Below, in pieces: positions 34,211 through 43,096 of a DNA stretch of 64,000 bases (its first letter is position 1; each line of letters opens with the position of its first letter). This stretch comes from JACVRN01 sp036389255. Its GTDB lineage: Bacteria > Acidobacteriota > Blastocatellia > Pyrinomonadales > Pyrinomonadaceae. The stretch spans positions 1 to 64,000 of the forward strand of contig DASVQI010000024.1 in NCBI GenBank assembly GCA_036389255.1, in the 5' to 3' direction. The position numbers and the translations under genes were made by a program. Under the pieces are notes generated by a model. The model was not told the DNA's origin. It worked only from the letters and a program-made list of their open reading frames with translations, and made no database searches.

Positions 34211-35821
34211 ATGAAACAATGTAGTGTGTGCCAAGAAGAGTTTGCAGATAAGTTCAGTTTTTGCCCCGTAGATGGCACGCCTTTAAACAAACCGGCAGCC
34301 GCTGCCCGCGCGGCGGCGGAAGAGGATACAGCGACCATCCCCGCACAGTCGCCCGCCAGTGATGCGGCCGAGAGCCGCAGCGTCGTTCTACAGCAGACCA
34401 TGGCGAGCACAGATGCCGCCGCCCTCAGCGACGAATCCCCATCCGGCGACAATTACATTCCCGGTCAGGAAGATTCCGATGCGGTTGCTGCTTCCCCTTA
34501 TAACAACGAATACCACTTAACGATAATAGAAGATCGCTCCATAGTAGGACGGCTCTCCGAAGAGATAAAGGAGTTCGCTCACGACGCCCAGCTCTCATGG
34601 CCTGAATTTAAAAGAGACCCCGTAGGATTTACCCGCAGAGGTGTTGGAGCAGGTGCCAATCTCTTCTGGAAGTTCGTCACCCGCCCGAACATCGCTATTG
34701 CTTTAATCTCAGCCATTCTGGTGATGCTCGTTATTGCCTCCGGCATAGTTCTTTTAGAGCGCAGCCAATCCAGCATAGCCACCAAAGCCGTGATGGTAGG
34801 TCTGGGAGTTATATTTCTGGTTCTTGCCGGAGTAATCGCTTCATCGTTGCCGAACAGGTATCGGTCGCTGTCCACGGAAGAGACAGCAGAGACGAAGAAC
34901 ATGGCGCTGGCAGGAGTGGCTGCATTTGCGTTCATATTGTTTCTGGTAGGAGGGTTCTACGGATTAGAGAGATACAGAAGGGTAAAGCAGGAGCAGATGG
35001 CTCAGGCTCAGCAGGAGCGCCTGACCGTCGAGATGGTTGACATCCCTGAAGAGGAAGAAGAGCCTGAGAAGGGTACTGCCGGCACGAACAAGGGTACGGG
35101 TGGAGGCATCAAGCCCAAGCAGGAGAAGGCCGGAGGCGGCGGCGGCGGCGGTGACGAAGCAGAGACAAGACAGGCGAGCGCAGGGAAACTGCCTACAGCC
35201 AGTCTAGAGCCGCAGATTGTAGTTCCTCGCCCAGAGCCTCCTCCGCCGAAGGCCGCGCTTCTCCCGGTTACTCCAACCATGCGCGCAGACCCGACGCTGT
35301 TTCCGCCAGATACAAGAAATCTGCCTTATGGTATGCCTAATTCCAATAGCACGGAGCTTTCCCGTGGCTCAGGAAGCGGCGAAGGCTACGGCGGCGGCTC
35401 AGGCACCGGCGTAGGCAAAGGTGACGGCGCGGGCTACGGGCCCGGACGTGGATACAACACGGGCGGCGGCGACACTAACTTAGGCGGCGGCGGAGCCGGC
35501 GGTGGTGGTGGCGGCGGTGTTGACCCGAACAAGGTCTACACGACGAAAGACGTGACGAGCAAGGCAAGGATACTGTCCAGACCCGAGCCTCAATATACGG
35601 AAGAAGCCCGTAGGAATCAGGTGACCGGAACAGTCATCCTGAGGGCGGTCTTTTCGGCAGGCGGAAGTGTGACGAACATCAAGGCGGTGAAGGGATTGCC
35701 TGACGGGCTGACTGAGAAGGCGATAGCTGCCGCGAGACAGATAAAGTTCGTGCCTGCTCAGAAGGATGGAAGAAATGTCAGCCAGTATATTCAGATTGAG
35801 TATAACTTTAATCTTTACTGA
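34211..35821 (+). CDS. Zinc-ribbon, membrane-anchored TonB C-terminal-domain protein
   Basis: A 536-residue protein. The N-terminus has a small Cys motif (C4, C7, C18; QCSVCQEEFADKFSFCPVDG) like a zinc ribbon, then an acidic linker. Three hydrophobic segments lie at about 158-182, 192-215 and 235-255. A Gly-rich and Pro-rich periplasmic-type linker (about 290-435) leads to a TonB C-terminal domain (about 450-535; PEPQYTEEARRNQVTGTVIL, then KFVPAQKDGRNV, ending in an aromatic-rich strand). Classical TonB has one N-terminal helix and no Cys motif. ExbB/ExbD are not nearby. It may energise outer-membrane transport or stabilise the envelope; the zinc-ribbon role is unknown. Confidence 0.82.
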   Translation: MKQCSVCQEEFADKFSFCPVDGTPLNKPAAAARAAAEEDTATIPAQSPASDAAESRSVVLQQTMASTDAAALSDESPSGDNYIPGQEDSDAVAASPYNNEYHLTIIEDRSIVGRLSEEIKEFAHDAQLSWPEFKRDPVGFTRRGVGAGANLFWKFVTRPNIAIALISAILVMLVIASGIVLLERSQSSIATKAVMVGLGVIFLVLAGVIASSLPNRYRSLSTEETAETKNMALAGVAAFAFILFLVGGFYGLERYRRVKQEQMAQAQQERLTVEMVDIPEEEEEPEKGTAGTNKGTGGGIKPKQEKAGGGGGGGDEAETRQASAGKLPTASLEPQIVVPRPEPPPPKAALLPVTPTMRADPTLFPPDTRNLPYGMPNSNSTELSRGSGSGEGYGGGSGTGVGKGDGAGYGPGRGYNTGGGDTNLGGGGAGGGGGGGVDPNKVYTTKDVTSKARILSRPEPQYTEEARRNQVTGTVILRAVFSAGGSVTNIKAVKGLPDGLTEKAIAAARQIKFVPAQKDGRNVSQYIQIEYNFNLY

Positions 35822-35912
35822 CGGACTGCTCTGAAGCATCCCGGTTAATGAAAGAAGCGGCGGTGAGCATCTCAAGCTCACCGCCGCTTCCTCTTTTTCA
35901 GCTTATCCAACC

Positions 35913-37118
35913 CTAGCCTGCCAGCTTTGCCGCCAGCCGTCGTATGCGGGTGATTCCTTCCTCCAGCCGCTCAAGCGTGGTCGCGTAAGAGATGCGTATG
36001 TAGCCGTCAGCGCCGAAGCCCGCTCCGTCCGTCACCACAGTCTGTTCTTCTTTAAGAAGACGCTCCGCGAATTCTGCGGAAGATTTCACCTCGCCGTTTA
36101 AAAGACCTCGCACCTCCGGGAAAGCATAGAAGGCTCCCTCCGGCTGTATGCAACGAAAGCCCGGAATATCTTCGAGCGCTTTAATCAGCCAGTTGCGGCG
36201 TCTGGTGTATTCCTCAAGCATGCTCGGGACGGAGTCTTGTGGGCCGTTCAGCGCTTCTATGGCGGCGTGCTGGGCAATCGAACTGGGGTTGCTGGTCGAG
36301 TGGCCCTGCACGTTGAGCATTGCCCTAGTCCATTCGGGCCGGGCGATAGAATACCCTATACGCCAGCCCGTCATGGCATAGGTCTTGGAGAAAGACCCTG
36401 CTATGCAGAGGCGCGCGCGCAACTCTGCCGGAAGTCGCGCGGCCGAGTAAACCTGAGCGGGCGGATAAACAAAGCGCAGGTAGCACTCGTCGGAGATGGC
36501 ATACATCCCGCGTTCATAGACGAGTTGCATGATGCGCTCGAACTCTGCGGGCGGAATCACTCGCCCGGAAGGGTTCGACGGCGAGTTCAGTATGATGAGC
36601 TTTGTTCTGGGCGTGATGTGGCGGCTCACTTCTTCAGCCGTCAGCACGAAGTCCGATTCTTCAGTCTCTATGAAGACCGGTGTAGCTCTAGCGAATTTGA
36701 CTATCTCAGGGAACGTGACCCAGTAAGGCTTGGCTATCAAGACTTCGTCGCCGGGATTGACCAGCGAGACGACTGCATTGAAGATAGCCTGCTTGCCGCC
36801 AGCCGTGGCCATGACTTCCGCAGGATTGAACGAAGCCCCGAACTCTCGCTCGTAAAAGTTTATGATGGCGAGTTGCAGCTCGCGCGTGCCTGCCGTGGGC
36901 GTGTACTTCGTCGCTCCGGCCTGCATGGCTTCCGAAGCCGCGCGCTTTATATTCTCGGGCGTGTCAAAGTCCGGCTCGCCGGGGCCAAGGTCAACTACGT
37001 CGAGCCCCTGTGCGCGCATGGCCTGCGCGGCCTGCATCGCTGCCAGAGTTGAAGACGGATGCATCCGCGAGACGTTCTCGGAGACGGTGAAAACTTCGTT
37101 TGCCTGTTTGGTTGCCAT
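35913..37118 (-). CDS. Class I/II pyridoxal-phosphate aminotransferase (aspartate-type)
   Basis: A 401-residue fold-type I aminotransferase of the AspC/PatA group. It has the N-terminal substrate loop (LGPGEPDFDTPENIKRAA), the PLP phosphate region TAGGKQAIFNAV, NSPSNPSGRVI, the PLP-aldimine lysine in GSFSKTYAMTGWRIGY and the C-terminal substrate-binding Arg in GYIRISYATTLERLEEGI. It most likely transaminates aspartate or a related 2-amino acid with 2-oxoglutarate. It is monocistronic by spacing. Confidence 0.93.
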   Translation of the reverse strand: MATKQANEVFTVSENVSRMHPSSTLAAMQAAQAMRAQGLDVVDLGPGEPDFDTPENIKRAASEAMQAGATKYTPTAGTRELQLAIINFYEREFGASFNPAEVMATAGGKQAIFNAVVSLVNPGDEVLIAKPYWVTFPEIVKFARATPVFIETEESDFVLTAEEVSRHITPRTKLIILNSPSNPSGRVIPPAEFERIMQLVYERGMYAISDECYLRFVYPPAQVYSAARLPAELRARLCIAGSFSKTYAMTGWRIGYSIARPEWTRAMLNVQGHSTSNPSSIAQHAAIEALNGPQDSVPSMLEEYTRRRNWLIKALEDIPGFRCIQPEGAFYAFPEVRGLLNGEVKSSAEFAERLLKEEQTVVTDGAGFGADGYIRISYATTLERLEEGITRIRRLAAKLAG

Positions 37119-37204
37119 TTATTCAAAAAGAGAAGGCCGCGCGAGCAAGCTGACATTCATTTCGAGCGCAGCAGGAAAACGCGCGGCGCTTCCGTTAAAT
37201 ATCT

Positions 37205-37531
37205 CTATTTGCTTCCGCTCTTCTTGGAAGACTTTTTGCCGCCCTTCTTCGAGCCGCCTTTCTTTGAAGAGCCTTTACTTGTGCCGCCGGATTTCTTACT
37301 TCCAGATTTCTTGCCGCCCTTTTTACCGCCCTTCTTGGCCGGGCCTTTGTTCGGCTCTTTACCGCGACCGGAGCCGCTCTTCTTGCCGCCGCCCGAAGAC
37401 TTGTTGACGGTAGCCCACGCGCGCCGCTCCGCCTCATCGTCGGAGACGCCGCGCTTCTCATAGCCCTCTTCAATGTGTTCGGCCTGTCGCTTCTGTTTGT
37501 CCGTGTACTTGCCCTTGTCGCCTCTGGCCAT
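37205..37531 (-). CDS. Small basic protein with histone-H1-like Lys/Ser/Gly tail
   Basis: A 108-residue, very basic protein. The first 45 residues (opening MARGDKGKYTDKQKRQAEHI and including AERRAWATVNK) match small bacterial proteins often labelled plasmid-stabilisation-like, without experimental support. The rest is a low-complexity Lys/Ser/Gly tail (GGKKSGSKKSGG-type repeats) like histone H1 C-termini. Such a tail should bind nucleic acid. The start at 37531 is chosen because AAGGAGA lies 10 nt upstream; a longer frame opens at 37576. There is no toxin partner. Confidence 0.75.
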   Translation of the reverse strand: MARGDKGKYTDKQKRQAEHIEEGYEKRGVSDDEAERRAWATVNKSSGGGKKSGSGRGKEPNKGPAKKGGKKGGKKSGSKKSGGTSKGSSKKGGSKKGGKKSSKKSGSK

Positions 37532-37690
37532 TCTCTTTCGGTCTCCTTTCAAGAATGGCCGTGCGCCCACGGCCATTCGAGCCGGAAAAACTAAAATTCA
37601 TGCGAGGGAAGCGTAAGAACTCGTGACAAAGTATAACACGCCGGGGGAGCCTGCGAAGAGCTGAGAGGTAAAAGAGCCGGGGCTCTATAA

Positions 37691-38188
37691 TCACTGGCCT
37701 CTCTTCAGCTTCTCTGACATGCGCGCTTCGACCAAAGCAGGCACAAGACCCTCTATGGTTGCGCCCAGTTGAAAGACTTCTTTGACCAGCCGGGAGCTGA
37801 CGTAGGAGTAAACCTCCGCAGGCATCATGAAGACGGTTTCGATGCGCGGCTCAAGCCTGCGATTCATCAGCGCCATCTGAAGCTCGTACTCGTAATCCGA
37901 TACGGCGCGTATGCCGCGCACAATGGCGTCGGCCTCTCTTTGAACGGCATACTGCACCAGCAGCCCCTGAAAATCTTCTACCAGCAGGCGACAGTTCCCG
38001 GTGCGGATGGTTTTTATGACCTCAAGCAGCATCTCGCGCCGCTCCTCTATGGTAAAGAGCGGGCGCTTATCCGGGTTGACCAGTATGGCTATAATTATCT
38101 CGTCGAAAAGCTTACAGCCGCGTTCGATGATGTCCAGATGACCATTCGTCACCGGGTCGAATGAGCCTGGATAGATGGCGCGTCGCAT
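37691..38188 (-). CDS. coaD: Phosphopantetheine adenylyltransferase
   Basis: A 165-residue nucleotidyltransferase catalysing the fourth step of coenzyme A synthesis (4'-phosphopantetheine plus ATP to dephospho-CoA). The opening YPGSFDPVTNGHLDIIERG carries the T/HxGH nucleotide motif. RGIRAVSDYEYELQMALMN and the closing YSYVSSRLVKEVFQLG hold the family's phosphate and pantetheine contacts. Length is exactly typical. The gene is divergent from metH. Confidence 0.96.
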   Translation of the reverse strand: MRRAIYPGSFDPVTNGHLDIIERGCKLFDEIIIAILVNPDKRPLFTIEERREMLLEVIKTIRTGNCRLLVEDFQGLLVQYAVQREADAIVRGIRAVSDYEYELQMALMNRRLEPRIETVFMMPAEVYSYVSSRLVKEVFQLGATIEGLVPALVEARMSEKLKRGQ

Positions 38189-38226
38189 GTAGGGAATAAT
38201 AATGGCAAAAGTAAAAAGGGCAAAGC

Positions 38227-38312
38227 GGGGATATGGGATAGAGGATGCGCGTTAGTGAAAGAAATAGAGTTGGTTTTTCTTTTCACTATCCCAAACCTCT
38301 ATCCCCCATGCC
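38227..38312. repeat. Family C-type nested dyad upstream of metH
   Basis: Outer arms GGGATAGAGG (38235-38244) with 38296-38305, extended by GGGG/CCCC flanks, enclose an inner AGTGAAAGAAA-type arm (38254-38264) with its near complement ending at 38284. It lies in the divergent coaD-metH region, so it is not a 3' terminator for either gene. Confidence 0.5.
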
Positions 38313-38317
38313 CCTTC

Positions 38318-38495
38318 TTGACATGGTCGTGTGCAGGGTGTTTCAATACGTAGCTTGGACAAACGTGGTGAGTTAAGGCGACTTGCGGCCACGAAAAATA
38401 ATCCGCTAAACAGCTCGGCGAGTCTTTCCCGTAAAGACAATCGAATCCAGTTCTGATTGGGAAGCCCCGCGTTGTTAAGAGCGCGGGGCTTTACT
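38318..38495 (+). promoter_or_regulatory. Structured metH leader or small RNA with terminator
   Basis: TTGACA at 38318-38323 has only weak -10 candidates (38341-38348). Downstream are a stem CGTGG/CCACG (38364-38368 with 38389-38393) holding an AAG-GCGA-CTT hairpin, and a perfect GTCTTT/AAAGAC hairpin (38422-38427 with 38433-38438). A strong 10-bp GC-rich hairpin follows (38462-38471 with 38482-38491) and runs into TTTACTTATT. This looks like a terminator about 75 nt before metH. It could be an attenuated leader or a free-standing sRNA. I could not match it to SAM, SAH or cobalamin riboswitch consensus. Confidence 0.45.
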
Positions 38496-38565
38496 TATTC
38501 AAGCTGAGCCGCTTCTGAACGGGCGCTAGACTTTAAGAAGCCGGGAAGGGAAGATAAAAGAGAAG

Positions 38566-41500
38566 ATGAGCGATTTTCTACAGACACTAAAAGAGCGCAT
38601 AGTGGTGTTCGACGGCGCCATGGGCACGAATCTACAGGTGCAGAATCTTTCGCTGGAAGATTACGGCGGCTCGCAGTTTGAAGGCTGCCCGGAGTACCTG
38701 ATTGTCACGAAGCCTTCCGCCATAGAGAAAGTTCACACCGGCTTTCTGGACGTGGGCTGCGACGTGATTGAGACAAACACTTTCGGCGGAACGCCCGTGG
38801 TGCTGGCCGAGTACGGCATAGCCGAGATGGCTTACGAACTGAACCTGAAAGCCACGCAGCTAGCCAAGCGCATCGCCGCAGATTATTCCACGAAGGAGAA
38901 GCCGCGCTGGGTGGCGGGCTCCATAGGCCCCGGCACAAAGCTTCCCACGCTAGGCCACATCACTTTCCGCGAGCTGAAGAAGGCTTACAAAGAGCAGGTG
39001 CGCGGGCTTCTGGAAGGCGGCGCAGACCTGCTGATTGTAGAGACGTGTCAGGACTTGTTGCAGACGAAGGGCGCGCTCTCCGCCATCTTCGAGCTGTTTG
39101 AAGAAAGAAAGCAGCGCGTGCCCGTCATAGCACAGGTGACGATTGAAATCTTCGGCACTATGCTCAACGGCACGGAGATAAACGCCGCGCTCACTTCGCT
39201 TGAGCCTTTCCCGATTGACATCATCGGCATGAACTGCGGCACGGGCCCACAGCACATGACCGAGAGCATAAAGTATTTGTGCGAGAACTCGCCGCTTCCA
39301 GTCTCTGTGCTTCCCAACGCGGGGCTGCCCGAAGTCAAAGACGGCGAGCAGTTCTACAGCGAAACGCCTGAATCCTTCACGGCGCAGATTCTCCATTTTG
39401 CACGAGACTTCGGCGTCAACGTGGTGGGCGGCTGCTGCGGCACAAGGCCCGCGCACCTCAAGGCCGTAGTGGAAGCCATGAGCCACATCACTCCAAAAGC
39501 GCGCGATGCGAAGCTCACGCCTTCCTGTTCCTCCATATACATACAGCAGCCCTACGTTCAGGACACCTCCTTTCTGATTGTAGGCGAGCGCGTCAACGCT
39601 AGCGGCTCAAAGAAGATGAGGGAGCTGCTGAACGCGGAGGATTGGGATGGGCTCGTTAATCTTGCGCGCGAGCAGGAGCGCGAAGGCGCGCACGTTCTGG
39701 ACGTGAACGTGGATTACGTGGGCCGCGACGGCGAGCAGGACATGCACGAGCTTGCCTCAAGGCTCGCCACCAGCATCAAGATTCCGCTCATGTTCGATTC
39801 GACCGAGTGGCAGAAGATGGAAGCGGGCCTTGAGCACGCAGGCGGCAAGTGCATTCTGAACTCCACCAACTACGAAGACGGCGAGCCGCGCTTTGCCAAA
39901 GTCCTTGAGCTTGCGAAAAAGTTCGGCGCGGGCGTCGTGATAGGAACCATTGACGAAGAGGGAATGGCGCGCGAGGCAGACAAGAAATTCGAGATTGCCA
40001 AACGAGCCTACGAGCAGGCGACCACGAAGTACGGCATCGCCGCTCACGACATTTTCTTTGACCCTCTGGCGCTGCCCATCTCCACGGGCATAGAAGAAGA
40101 CCGGCGCAACGCCAGCCAGACCATTGACGCGATTCGCCGCATTAAGGCTGAGTTGCCCGGATGCTTCACCATCCTCGGCGTCTCGAACGTCTCCTTCGGC
40201 TTGAACCCTGTGTCGCGTGTCTGCCTGAACTCCATCTTTCTGCATGAAGCGCGCGAGGCCGGACTCGACGCGGCCATCGTCAACGCCAGCAAGATTCTTC
40301 CGCTCAATCGCTTCAACGAGCGCGAGGTGGAAGTCGCGCGCGAGCTGATTTACGACCAGCGCAAATTCGAGGGCGACGTTTGCGTCTATGACCCGCTAAC
40401 GGAATTCACGAAACTCTTCGAGGGCGCGACGACCAAGAAGGTGCAGAAGGATTTCGCCACTTTGCCTGTGGAAGAGCGCCTGAAGCGCCACATCATAGAC
40501 GGCGAAAAGATTGGCCTTGAAGAGCAGTTAAAGGTGGCGCTCAATCAATATTCGGCGCTCGACATCATCAACAACATACTGCTTGACGGCATGAAGGTGG
40601 TCGGTGACCTCTTCGGGAGCGGCCAGATGCAGTTGCCCTTCGTGCTCCAGTCAGCAGAAGCCATGAAGACGGCTGTTCGCTTCCTTGAGCCCTTCATGGA
40701 GAAGAAGGGCGGAGCGACCGCCAAAGGGACTATGGTGCTCGCCACGGTCAAGGGCGACGTTCACGACATAGGCAAGAATCTAGTGGACATCATCCTGACC
40801 AACAACGGCTACAAGGTAATCAATCTGGGCATCAAGCAGCCGATTGAAGAAATCCTGCGCGCATCCCAAGAGCACAAGGCCGACGCCATAGGCATGAGCG
40901 GGCTGCTTGTAAAATCCACTCTCATCATGCGCGACAACCTTGAGCTGATGAACGAGCGCAACATCAACGTGCCGGTTGTGCTGGGCGGTGCCGCGCTGAC
41001 GCGGCGTTACGTCGAAGACGATTTGAGTTCGCTCTACAACGGGCGGCTCTTCTATGCCAAGGACGCCTTCGACGGCCTTCACACAATGGATGCGCTGACC
41101 GGGAAGCCTGTCGCTGTGGATGGCGCGAAAGCTAAAAGCAAAGCCGCAGCAGCAGATAATGGCGGCGCTCTCGAAGAGGACGCGGAAGACCTCGTGGGCG
41201 AAGACGCCAAGCTGGGCATACGCAAGCCCGCGCGCCCGCGCGCCGTCGCCAAAGCTTCCGGCGACACTACGCACACAAAGCGCTCACAGGTGCGCGACGA
41301 TGTGGAAATTCCCAGCGCCCCCTTTTACGGCTCGCGCGTAGTGGAAGACATACGGCTCGATGAAGTCTTCGCCTTCATCAACGAGACGGCGCTCTTCAAA
41401 GGACAGTGGCAGTTCAAGCAGGGGAAGAGAAGCGCCGAAGAGTACCAGCGACTCCTGAAGGAGGATGTGCGCCCGGCTTACGAAGAGCTTAAAGAGAGGT

Positions 41501-42102
41501 CAAAGCGCGACCGGCTACTGGTGCCTCGCGTGGTCTACGGTTACTTTCCGTGCCAGTCCCACGGGAATGACCTGATTGTCTATCACGAGGACGAGAAGAC
41601 AGAGCGCGTGCGCTTTACCTTTCCGCGCCAGCCGCACGGAAAACACTTGAGCCTCGCGGATTTCTTCGCCTCGAAGGAGTCGGGCCGCATGGACGTGGTG
41701 GCCTTTCATCTCGTAACGATGGGGCGGCGCGCGAGCGAGTATTCACAGGAGCTTTTCAAAGCGGACAATTACCGCGACTACCTGCTCTTCCACGGGCTTT
41801 CGGTCGAAGCGGCGGAAGCGCTGGCGGAGTTCTGGCACAAGCGCATACGCGAAGAGCTTGGCATAGCGGGCCGCGACGCTGCGGAGCTGACGAAGCTCTT
41901 CCATCAGGGCTATCAGGGCTCGCGCTTCTCGTTCGGCTACCCGGCGTGCCCGAATCTGGAAGACCAGACCAAGCTCTTCGAGTTGATTGACCCCGCGAGG
42001 ATTGACGTTGAGCTGACGGAAGAATTTCAGCTTGACCCGGAGCAATCAACCTCGGCTATTATCGTGCATCACGAGGAGGCGAACTATTTCTCTATAGAAT
42101 AA
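38566..42102 (+). CDS. metH: Cobalamin-dependent methionine synthase
   Basis: A 1178-residue, five-module MetH that transfers methyl from methyltetrahydrofolate via cobalamin to homocysteine. The homocysteine domain (about 1-320) has zinc cysteines C224 and C290/C291 (GGCCGTRPAHL). The folate-binding barrel (about 330-610), the B12 cap (about 640-730) and the B12 domain with axial H733 in DVHDIGKN follow. The C-terminal AdoMet activation domain (about 920-1170) contains YGYFPCQSHGNDLIVY and QGYQGSRFSFGYPACPNLED. A charged Ala/Lys linker of about 70 residues (near 850-915) separates the B12 and activation domains. The ATG at 38566 has GGGAAGGGAAG upstream. It is preceded by the structured leader at 38318-38495. 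Confidence 0.97.
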   Translation: MSDFLQTLKERIVVFDGAMGTNLQVQNLSLEDYGGSQFEGCPEYLIVTKPSAIEKVHTGFLDVGCDVIETNTFGGTPVVLAEYGIAEMAYELNLKATQLAKRIAADYSTKEKPRWVAGSIGPGTKLPTLGHITFRELKKAYKEQVRGLLEGGADLLIVETCQDLLQTKGALSAIFELFEERKQRVPVIAQVTIEIFGTMLNGTEINAALTSLEPFPIDIIGMNCGTGPQHMTESIKYLCENSPLPVSVLPNAGLPEVKDGEQFYSETPESFTAQILHFARDFGVNVVGGCCGTRPAHLKAVVEAMSHITPKARDAKLTPSCSSIYIQQPYVQDTSFLIVGERVNASGSKKMRELLNAEDWDGLVNLAREQEREGAHVLDVNVDYVGRDGEQDMHELASRLATSIKIPLMFDSTEWQKMEAGLEHAGGKCILNSTNYEDGEPRFAKVLELAKKFGAGVVIGTIDEEGMAREADKKFEIAKRAYEQATTKYGIAAHDIFFDPLALPISTGIEEDRRNASQTIDAIRRIKAELPGCFTILGVSNVSFGLNPVSRVCLNSIFLHEAREAGLDAAIVNASKILPLNRFNEREVEVARELIYDQRKFEGDVCVYDPLTEFTKLFEGATTKKVQKDFATLPVEERLKRHIIDGEKIGLEEQLKVALNQYSALDIINNILLDGMKVVGDLFGSGQMQLPFVLQSAEAMKTAVRFLEPFMEKKGGATAKGTMVLATVKGDVHDIGKNLVDIILTNNGYKVINLGIKQPIEEILRASQEHKADAIGMSGLLVKSTLIMRDNLELMNERNINVPVVLGGAALTRRYVEDDLSSLYNGRLFYAKDAFDGLHTMDALTGKPVAVDGAKAKSKAAAADNGGALEEDAEDLVGEDAKLGIRKPARPRAVAKASGDTTHTKRSQVRDDVEIPSAPFYGSRVVEDIRLDEVFAFINETALFKGQWQFKQGKRSAEEYQRLLKEDVRPAYEELKERSKRDRLLVPRVVYGYFPCQSHGNDLIVYHEDEKTERVRFTFPRQPHGKHLSLADFFASKESGRMDVVAFHLVTMGRRASEYSQELFKADNYRDYLLFHGLSVEAAEALAEFWHKRIREELGIAGRDAAELTKLFHQGYQGSRFSFGYPACPNLEDQTKLFELIDPARIDVELTEEFQLDPEQSTSAIIVHHEEANYFSIE

Positions 42103-42107
42103 TCTCA

Positions 42108-42190
42108 GGTTCCGAGTCCCAAGTCTCAAGCCAACGGAAAAGAGACTTCGGATTTTGGACTTGGGACATGGGACTTGGAACTTGGGACTT
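42108..42190. repeat. Family C dyad of repeated GACTTGGGAC words
   Basis: Begins 6 nt after the metH stop. The left part reads GTTCCGAGTCCCAAGTC; the right part repeats GACTTGGGAC/ATGGGACTTGGAACTT, largely complementary. It probably ends the metH transcript. A TTG-initiated extension of the next gene would be translated from this repeat, which argues against that longer start. Confidence 0.55.
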
Positions 42191-42220
42191 TCATCGAACC
42201 CCACGACGGAAGAACTCGCC

Positions 42221-43096
42221 GTGCTCTCTCGCACAGAGAGAGTTCTCTTTCACCTTGCTCACAGGATGAATAGCGGGGGGTGGAAGACCTTCTGGACATT
42301 CTGCCAGCGATACATGGGCGCCACGTGGATACAGGTGTCAACCTACAATCTGCTGCGCGTCTACGGTCTGGAGAATTTCGAGGCCGTGTCCCATGAGCGG
42401 CCGGTTCTGCTGGTAGCCAATCATCGCTCCTTCTTCGACATGTACGTAGTCGCGACCGTGCTGTTCAGGCGCACGCGCTGGCCCATTCGTCTCTTCTTTC
42501 CCGTGCGCGGCCGCTTCTTCTACGATTCACTCTTGGGAGTACTGGTCAATCTCTTGATGGGATGGTGGTCTATGTACCCGCCGTTCTTCTCAGGCGGCGA
42601 GAATCCGCTCGTTGAGAAGAGGGAGTTCGATAAATTCTCCATGCGAAGGCTCGCGGAGCTTGCGCGCGAAGGCCGGGGCAACATCATAGGCTTTCACCCG
42701 GAAGGAACGCGCAACCGGAACAGCGACCCCTACTCTTACCTTCGCGCGCAGCCGGGAGTTGGCAAGCTCATCAAGGACGCGCGCCCGCAGGTCGTGCCCG
42801 TCTTCATAGCCGGGCTTGGCAACAACCTTGCGAAGCAGGTCAAATCCAACTGGACGAACGGAGAGCCGATTCGCGTTCACTTCGGCCCGCCACTGGACTT
42901 GGAGCCTTTCCTCGAAAAGAAAGACCAGTTGCGCACCTTTAAGGAGATAGCAGATTTCGTGATGATGAAGATTGCGGAACTGGGCGAGCAGGACAGAGCC
43001 ATGTACGCTCGTGTTCCGCCCGGCGAGCTGGCGGAAGCAAAGCCGCTTGCGCCTAAGTACGTCAAGAACAGCGCCACGCGCGAGCGAGCGTCCTGA
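42221..43096 (+). CDS. plsC: 1-acyl-sn-glycerol-3-phosphate acyltransferase (PlsC family)
   Basis: LPLAT-type acyltransferase of about 291 residues that makes phosphatidic acid or a related lipid at the inner membrane. Motif I is NHRSFFD, the glycerol-phosphate Arg lies in FPVRGRFF, and motif III is FHPEGTR, followed by the VPVFIAGLG strand. The GTG at 42221 is chosen because GGAAG lies 8 nt upstream; ATG 42266 is an alternative. Its TGA shares one base with the ATG of the lipid kinase, so the two are coupled and likely work on related glycerolipids. Confidence 0.87.
   Translation: MLSRTERVLFHLAHRMNSGGWKTFWTFCQRYMGATWIQVSTYNLLRVYGLENFEAVSHERPVLLVANHRSFFDMYVVATVLFRRTRWPIRLFFPVRGRFFYDSLLGVLVNLLMGWWSMYPPFFSGGENPLVEKREFDKFSMRRLAELAREGRGNIIGFHPEGTRNRNSDPYSYLRAQPGVGKLIKDARPQVVPVFIAGLGNNLAKQVKSNWTNGEPIRVHFGPPLDLEPFLEKKDQLRTFKEIADFVMMKIAELGEQDRAMYARVPPGELAEAKPLAPKYVKNSATRERAS

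Noticed and set aside
38318..38565. Known SAM, SAH or cobalamin riboswitch before metH
   Set aside because: I looked for the conserved cores of these classes and did not find them; only generic hairpins and a terminator are visible.
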